DNA of 64,000 bases from positions 18,626 through 82,625 of the forward strand of contig JBAXPV010000018.1 of NCBI GenBank assembly GCA_037132075.1, in the 5' to 3' direction. Each line of letters starts with the position of its first letter. The stretch's first letter is position 1. Shown here piece by piece: positions 60,301 through 64,000 of this stretch. The translations under genes were made by a program, and so were the position numbers. The notes under the pieces are model-generated. The model saw only the letters and a program-made list of their open reading frames with translations. It searched no databases and had not been told where the DNA came from. The DNA comes from JBAXPV01 sp037132075. Lineage in GTDB: Bacteria > Bacteroidota > Bacteroidia > Bacteroidales > CAIXZF01.

Positions 60301-62377
60301 CGGATGAACCTCCTGAGCCAGCAGCACCACTTACAGTCCCGGTGTTAAATCCAGCACATAGGGTAGTGCCATCTGCCGGACTTGCTGTGCTTAATGCCGG
60401 ACCCACTGGGCTAGTTGATATAGGCCATGTGGCAATCGTTGTGGTTCCGCTGCCGCTACAGCCATAACTTCCCGCTGAACGACTAACCCGGATCATGACA
60501 TCGCTAAGTGCTCCGGCGGTGTTTATCGCAGTGCCGGCGGTGTATGTTGCCCAGCTTCCTCCATTGTCGATGCTGTATTCATATAAATCTGCGGTACCTG
60601 AAGAACCACCCGAACCTGCAGTGATAGTGGCACTGGGGCCATTGTAGCCTGCACAGATGGAAGTTCCGCTTGCAGGACTTGCAACATTGAGTGCCGGAGA
60701 TACAACTGATGTCCCGATAGTCCAGGTCGATAAGGTAGTCCAGGATGTTGTGGTACAGGCGAGGCTTCCTCCTGTGCGCCGAGCCTGAACAATGACGCTG
60801 CCGCTTGCGGTGGCAGTGTTGATGGCAGTTCCGTTGGTATATGAGGCATACGAGCTTCCCCCGTTAATACTGAGCTGGTATTCGTCAGCAGCACCAGATG
60901 AGCCGCCAGAGCCGGCAATCCCGGTGACTGCGCCTGAGTTATAGCCCTGGCAGATCGTACTGCCATTGGTCGGGCTGGCGCCGCCGAGGGTAGGCGCAAG
61001 TGGCGTGGCTGCGACGGTAACCAATTGCGTACCTGTAGATAAAGAGGTAACAAACCCGCAAACATTGCTGCTGGGAGCGGATAAAACCGCGAAATAATAA
61101 AATGTGCCTGCGGTTCCAGTTGATGGAGAATAAGTAAAGGCGACAGTTCCGGATGTTCCCGTGCTGGCCCCAGTTGTTTGCGCAAGCTGTGTGGCACCCG
61201 CTATGGTTGTAGAATTTGTCGTATTGTAATACCAGCTAACTGTAACTGTCGTGGCGAGTGGTGTGCCATTGCCAGTAGTACAGGTGTTAAATGTAGCAGA
61301 AAGATTGGTTGGGGATCCGTCATTTTTACAATAGGTATTGGCCCCGGTGAAAGCATTGTTGGTGCTAATGTTGTAAATTTTAGAACGTTGTCCCATCACA
61401 AAATAATTGGTCCCGCTGCTGGCAATCGAGCCAATGTCATTGGATCCGTTGATTGCGTTTCCGCTGCCACTACCACCGAGAGCTGAATAGGACAAAGAGG
61501 CGTCATTGGTACTTCTTCCGATATTATCCAGGGGGCTCACTGCCGTTTGGCGGTTAAGATCAACGGTTGCACCACTGAAAGTCCCGGATATCATCGTTAG
61601 CAGCCAGTATTCAGAGCTGCTTAATGCGCTCAGGCTTGTGCCATCTGCTGTCCCGGTCGGTGCTGAGGCAAAGGCCTCCACTTGCACAACAGGGGAGGTG
61701 CCGGATACGGTGTTTAAGTTAAAAGGAAAATAGGTGCTGCTGCTGCTCCCTTTTCCTAAGGGAAAAATATAAGAAGAACCGGAAGCCAATGACCATTTCA
61801 TGGGGCCGCTGACGTAAGAAGTGCCTGATGCGGTGGTGATTGCGGCTGAAGAAGTATTGGTCAGGCTTAAAATATTGGTGGCGCTGGTGGAAAGAACTCC
61901 GCTTGAAAGACTTAATGAGCCATCAACAGATTCGGGATTTGTCAGATTTATTCCCCCATTGGTATTGGCAATAGTAAGATTGTGGAATGTCGTTGCAGCA
62001 CTGCCGCCGATACTTTGAGCGTTTCCTCCGTTAAAATTTACCGTGCTTGAGCCAGCCGTAAATGTTCCTGTATTCGTCCAATTACCAGAGATGTTGTAGG
62101 TTCCGTCACCGGCCGAGGTCCCGGCATTGCTATGATTTCCTGTTAATGTAACAGTGCCGCTGTTCGTGATCGTCCCACTCGTATTTTCAATATCTACAGC
62201 ATTTAACACAGTCCCGCTTGAAATGGACATTGCGGCTCCTGCATTTGAGATGACCTGGGCTTGCAATGTTTGGCAATAAAATGAAAATAATACTAAAGAA
62301 AGACTCGTGATCAACCTAATTAAAGGCCTGGTCAGTCGTTTCTTCCCTTGTGTTATCTGTGTTAATAAAGCGCTCAT
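57353..62377 (-). CDS. Very large T9SS-secreted repeat protein
   Basis: A 1674-residue surface protein. After a signal peptide (LITSLSLVLFSFYCQTLQA) comes a Ser/Thr/Gly-rich beta-helix-like region. Residues about 457-1052 then hold six tandem repeats of about 98 residues, each with ICAGY, GSGGSSGAAD and a Cys/Trp end. The repeats alternate in two types. An Ig-like segment (SVCTGSTLADLTASGTAIQW), a lectin-like region and a divergent type A T9SS tail (VSEDTELFIYDVLGRIL ... KKFVFRPR) close the chain. Probably an adhesin or coat protein; the ligand is unknown. It lies 55 bases after the next protein's stop. Confidence 0.88.
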   Translation of the reverse strand: MSALLTQITQGKKRLTRPLIRLITSLSLVLFSFYCQTLQAQVISNAGAAMSISSGTVLNAVDIENTSGTITNSGTVTLTGNHSNAGTSAGDGTYNISGNWTNTGTFTAGSSTVNFNGGNAQSIGGSAATTFHNLTIANTNGGINLTNPESVDGSLSLSSGVLSTSATNILSLTNTSSAAITTASGTSYVSGPMKWSLASGSSYIFPLGKGSSSSTYFPFNLNTVSGTSPVVQVEAFASAPTGTADGTSLSALSSSEYWLLTMISGTFSGATVDLNRQTAVSPLDNIGRSTNDASLSYSALGGSGSGNAINGSNDIGSIASSGTNYFVMGQRSKIYNISTNNAFTGANTYCKNDGSPTNLSATFNTCTTGNGTPLATTVTVSWYYNTTNSTTIAGATQLAQTTGASTGTSGTVAFTYSPSTGTAGTFYYFAVLSAPSSNVCGFVTSLSTGTQLVTVAATPLAPTLGGASPTNGSTICQGYNSGAVTGIAGSGGSSGAADEYQLSINGGSSYASYTNGTAINTATASGSVIVQARRTGGSLACTTTSWTTLSTWTIGTSVVSPALNVASPASGTSICAGYNGPSATITAGSGGSSGTADLYEYSIDNGGSWATYTAGTAINTAGALSDVMIRVSRSAGSYGCSGSGTTTIATWPISTSPVGPALSTASPADGTTLCAGFNTGTVSGAAGSGGSSGAADAYRYSLDGGTSWASYTNGATINTSAATGNILVQSMRTSGSFGCSNTSWTTICSWTLGSPTQNPVLNVASPAGGTTICAGYTGPGATITPGSGGSTGASDLYEYSLDNGSNWLTYTPANQINTTGATSNVLIRVSRSGGSYGCNASGPTTIVTWPVSSSTTYPALNTATPPNGRAICAGYSGVNATITAGSGGSAGAADEYEISTAGALGTFNTYASGASINTSGATDTIIVRARRTGGNFGCTGSSWSTISYWPIGSASSLPTLTTPTPSNGTTVCIGNSSPNATIHAGSGGSYSAADLNEFSIDNGGNWSAYTSGNTISLTGASVNVLIRVRRSGGSYGCSDIGPSTIVTWPVAPTPAAPTGSAAQSVCTGSTLADLTASGTAIQWYTASSGGLLLPGSTVITNGSTYYASQTQSFCESISRLLVTASLYPSGRWIGVVSTDWSEPNNWCGGVPTSSTDALIPSGVSHYPTVDITTAICRDITINSGATLTIAEAKALHVTGVLTNSNGNSGLKLNSSSAGTGSLLHSTNNVPATVDRYISGSAEDWHFLSSPVAAQVISTGTGPGTWTPSGTYGNGTGYDLYTWDEAASCWVFQLNTNLGITPNWPTYHPESYFKPGCGYLYSLQLAAQTKTFTGNLNNDLFNIPLTFGGPNATYKGFNLVGNPYPSSIDWYAGSGWTRTALSITAGGNDAWIWNSSANNYGVYNSADAGGVGSNYVTRYIAPMQAFFVKAGSAGILGMDNSVRSSTGASNWLKGTAGEALKFKLVVNSLSGKGFDEVILNFGADSNEAGAPKLFSYVASAPSLYLPYDGENLSVLHLTNCLKNPRVPVMFKPGNNGEFTITANFNPADFENVYLEDRKYNYFQKLNQSAQYRFKGENSDDVSRFVLHFSTISNPASNEIPAGIYANSDGIVIDLSLVSEDTELFIYDVLGRILHEEKLKGNMEHQLYLQLQPQVLVISLKNSHGGLEKKFVFRPR

Positions 62378-62432
62378 TCTTTTATGTAATGCTTTTCTAA
62401 TCTAATAGTTTAAATATATTCCTCGATAATGT

Positions 62433-64000
62433 TTAATTTCCAAAAACATGATAAGCCCAGGCTGAGCTGGATGAGCTATTACTCATATTTATTTGTAAGT
62501 ATGTCGCAGTGGTTGTAACATTATAACTATTTGTACTTCCGCAAATGGTTCCAGCTGCTGCATTTGCCGGGCTAACAACCACAAAAGGAGCATTGGTATA
62601 TGTTGCTGGGAAGGTAACCCTGACATATGTATGAGCTGTTGTAGAGGAAGTTACAATTCCTGCAATGTCATTTGAATTGGTAGTAAGTGTTGGGACTCCT
62701 GCTCCGCTTTCTGAAGCAGTAACAGCACTCCCGTTTTGTTGAGTTTTTAGCTTTCCATAGAGGACAATCATACCTGTTCCGGATTTTATTGTAGTTGAGC
62801 CAGTTGAAGCTCCATCACCGATTGTGATTGTCTTGGCCCCGGTTCCACCAATCCCAATATTGATTGCTTGAGCTCCGGTCGAGGAACCTAATGTGATTGC
62901 CCCCGTTCCTGCAACATCACCAATAATAATGCTACCGGCAGTATGTGGATCAAGCGTGATAGCGCCAGTACCATTTCCCCCTTCAATAAGTGTTGTATTG
63001 GCAAGATTTTGGTTAGAGCCTATGGTAATAGCAGTAACACCGGCGGTATTCAAAGCAGAACCGATATTGATCGTGTTGTTAGCTGCGTTAGCACCTGCTC
63101 CAATATTTATCGTTTGCGCGGAAGTATTAATGCCGTTGGCAATGGAAACCACACTGCCGGCAACACCATTTGCGATATTCACCGTGGAAGCTCCGGCTCC
63201 GGTTCCCAGATTCAATGTTTGAGCGGCCGAAGAGGATCCTAGTGTAATGGCGCCACTTTGAGCAGTGCCTCCGATAATTATTGTTCCGGTAGTAGTTGAA
63301 GCGCCAATGGTATAAGTTGATCCGGCAACACCGTCAAGATTATAATTACCGGTTCCTACTCTTTCTGTCAAGGATGATGCACCATTTGAACTTCCAAGAC
63401 TTACTAATTTAGCACCAGCACCGCTCCCTAAATTTACGGTGGTGTTGGATGCATCTGCACTGATAGAGATAGCAGTTGTCCCGCTTAATGTGATACCTCC
63501 TGTAAATGTATGTAAGCCAGACCAAGTGGGGATAATCGACTGGCTCAAAGCAGGGGCTCCATCGCTCCTTATGGCTGAAGTCGCCGTTCCATTAACAGCA
63601 GTTAACCCAATAGTTGCACTTGGGTTTGCTACTCCTGCAGCATAATCAGTTCCAGCGGTGGCAATAGATGGAATACCTGTCCCTGTTGTATTTTTTAAGA
63701 TACCTGTTGCAAGCGCTGCCATCGAAGTCCCGTTGATTTTGCCAACAGTTGTCGCTGCTTGCGTTCCGGATACATCACCAGACAGAGAACCAGTGAAACC
63801 GGCAGCAGTGCCTGTCGTATTTTGGTTTAAGGTTGGAAAATCTCCTGCCACGGCAATTGAAGGAACACCCGTTGTTGTTGTATTTTTTAAGATACCTGTG
63901 GCAAGCGCTGCCATCGAAGTCCCGTTAATTTTGCCAACAGTTGTAGCTGCTTGCGTTCCGGATACATCACCAGACAGAGAACCAGTGAAACCGGCAGCAG
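62433..64000 (-). CDS. Repetitive fibre-like protein (5' part beyond window)
   Basis: The frame stays open to base 64000, so the N-terminus lies outside the window; at least 522 residues are inside. The edge-side part repeats a unit of 64 residues (SLSGDVSGTQAATTVGK, then INGTSMAALATGILKNTTG), with copies 192 bases apart nearly identical in DNA. The middle is a run of short repeats such as GAITLGSSSAAQTLNLGTGA, a pattern seen in trimeric beta-helix fibres. The C-terminus is not a T9SS tail (FVVVSPANAAAGTICGS ... AWAYHVFGN). It resembles fibre proteins of phages and of some bacteria; the function is unknown. Confidence 0.75.
   Translation of the reverse strand, partial: AAGFTGSLSGDVSGTQAATTVGKINGTSMAALATGILKNTTTTGVPSIAVAGDFPTLNQNTTGTAAGFTGSLSGDVSGTQAATTVGKINGTSMAALATGILKNTTGTGIPSIATAGTDYAAGVANPSATIGLTAVNGTATSAIRSDGAPALSQSIIPTWSGLHTFTGGITLSGTTAISISADASNTTVNLGSGAGAKLVSLGSSNGASSLTERVGTGNYNLDGVAGSTYTIGASTTTGTIIIGGTAQSGAITLGSSSAAQTLNLGTGAGASTVNIANGVAGSVVSIANGINTSAQTINIGAGANAANNTINIGSALNTAGVTAITIGSNQNLANTTLIEGGNGTGAITLDPHTAGSIIIGDVAGTGAITLGSSTGAQAINIGIGGTGAKTITIGDGASTGSTTIKSGTGMIVLYGKLKTQQNGSAVTASESGAGVPTLTTNSNDIAGIVTSSTTAHTYVRVTFPATYTNAPFVVVSPANAAAGTICGSTNSYNVTTTATYLQINMSNSSSSSAWAYHVFGN

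Noticed and set aside
1..64000. CRISPR array, tRNA, rRNA, prophage or insertion sequence
   Set aside because: I looked through the gaps on both strands and saw no regular direct repeats with spacers, no cloverleaf, and no transposase or integrase frame.

Overview
The window is chromosomal DNA of a member of the Bacteroidota. The signs are promoters of the TTG/TAnnTTTG type, an alternative complex III operon joined to an A2-type caa3 oxidase, two secreted proteins with type IX (T9SS) sorting tails, a PorE-like OmpA protein, an LpxD-like gene next to efp, and a purM-prfA-pyrF cluster. I cannot place it below phylum. It is mostly housekeeping DNA. I see no prophage, insertion sequence, CRISPR array, rRNA or tRNA. 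The novelty lies in intergenic repeats, domain architectures and gene variants.

Layout. 1-651: the N-terminal part of a PAS sensor protein running off the left edge. 764-2265: efp and an lpxD-like gene. 2621-16656 (minus strand): a respiratory block transcribed actA-B-C-D-E-F, sco, cytochrome oxidase subunits I, III, IV and II, heme O synthase, a copper-chaperone-like lipoprotein and tag. Its products would take electrons from quinol to cytochrome c and on to O2, with copper and heme assembly factors encoded alongside. 17015-18968: lemA and two TPM-domain genes. 19062-20963: htpG. 21212-23894: icd and gltA. Then come a nitroreductase, a small beta-barrel protein and iorAB. 27652-33579 (minus strand): sixA-ppk1-moeA-moaA-moaC-MOSC/mogA, linking polyphosphate and molybdenum cofactor genes. 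33694-36303: dacB and ilvE.

36304-37780 is a repeat island. It has a GIY-YIG nuclease gene bracketed by two related palindromes, an inverted pair of CTGAGCG-type repeats, a 14-bp hairpin, a decayed fragment of a surface-protein gene and a compound palindromic element. 37783-41248: purM, prfA, pyrF and a lipoprotein cytochrome c. 41309-47680: the PorE-like protein, a TatA/B protein and SecDF, all of the cell envelope. 47754-50075: an FG-GAP/T9SS protein. 50151-55231 (minus strand): a lytic transglycosylase, uvrA, a LOG-family gene and a retropepsin-like protease. 55326-57268: lpdA and rfbC. 57353-64000: two very large repetitive surface proteins, the second cut by the right edge.

The best leads are the palindrome-bracketed GIY-YIG unit, a probably inactive retropepsin-like domain at the end of the PorE-like protein, an ActA with six heme motifs, an IorA without its ferredoxin domain, a compact MoaA, and a gltA terminator that lies inside the coding sequence of the convergent nitroreductase gene.
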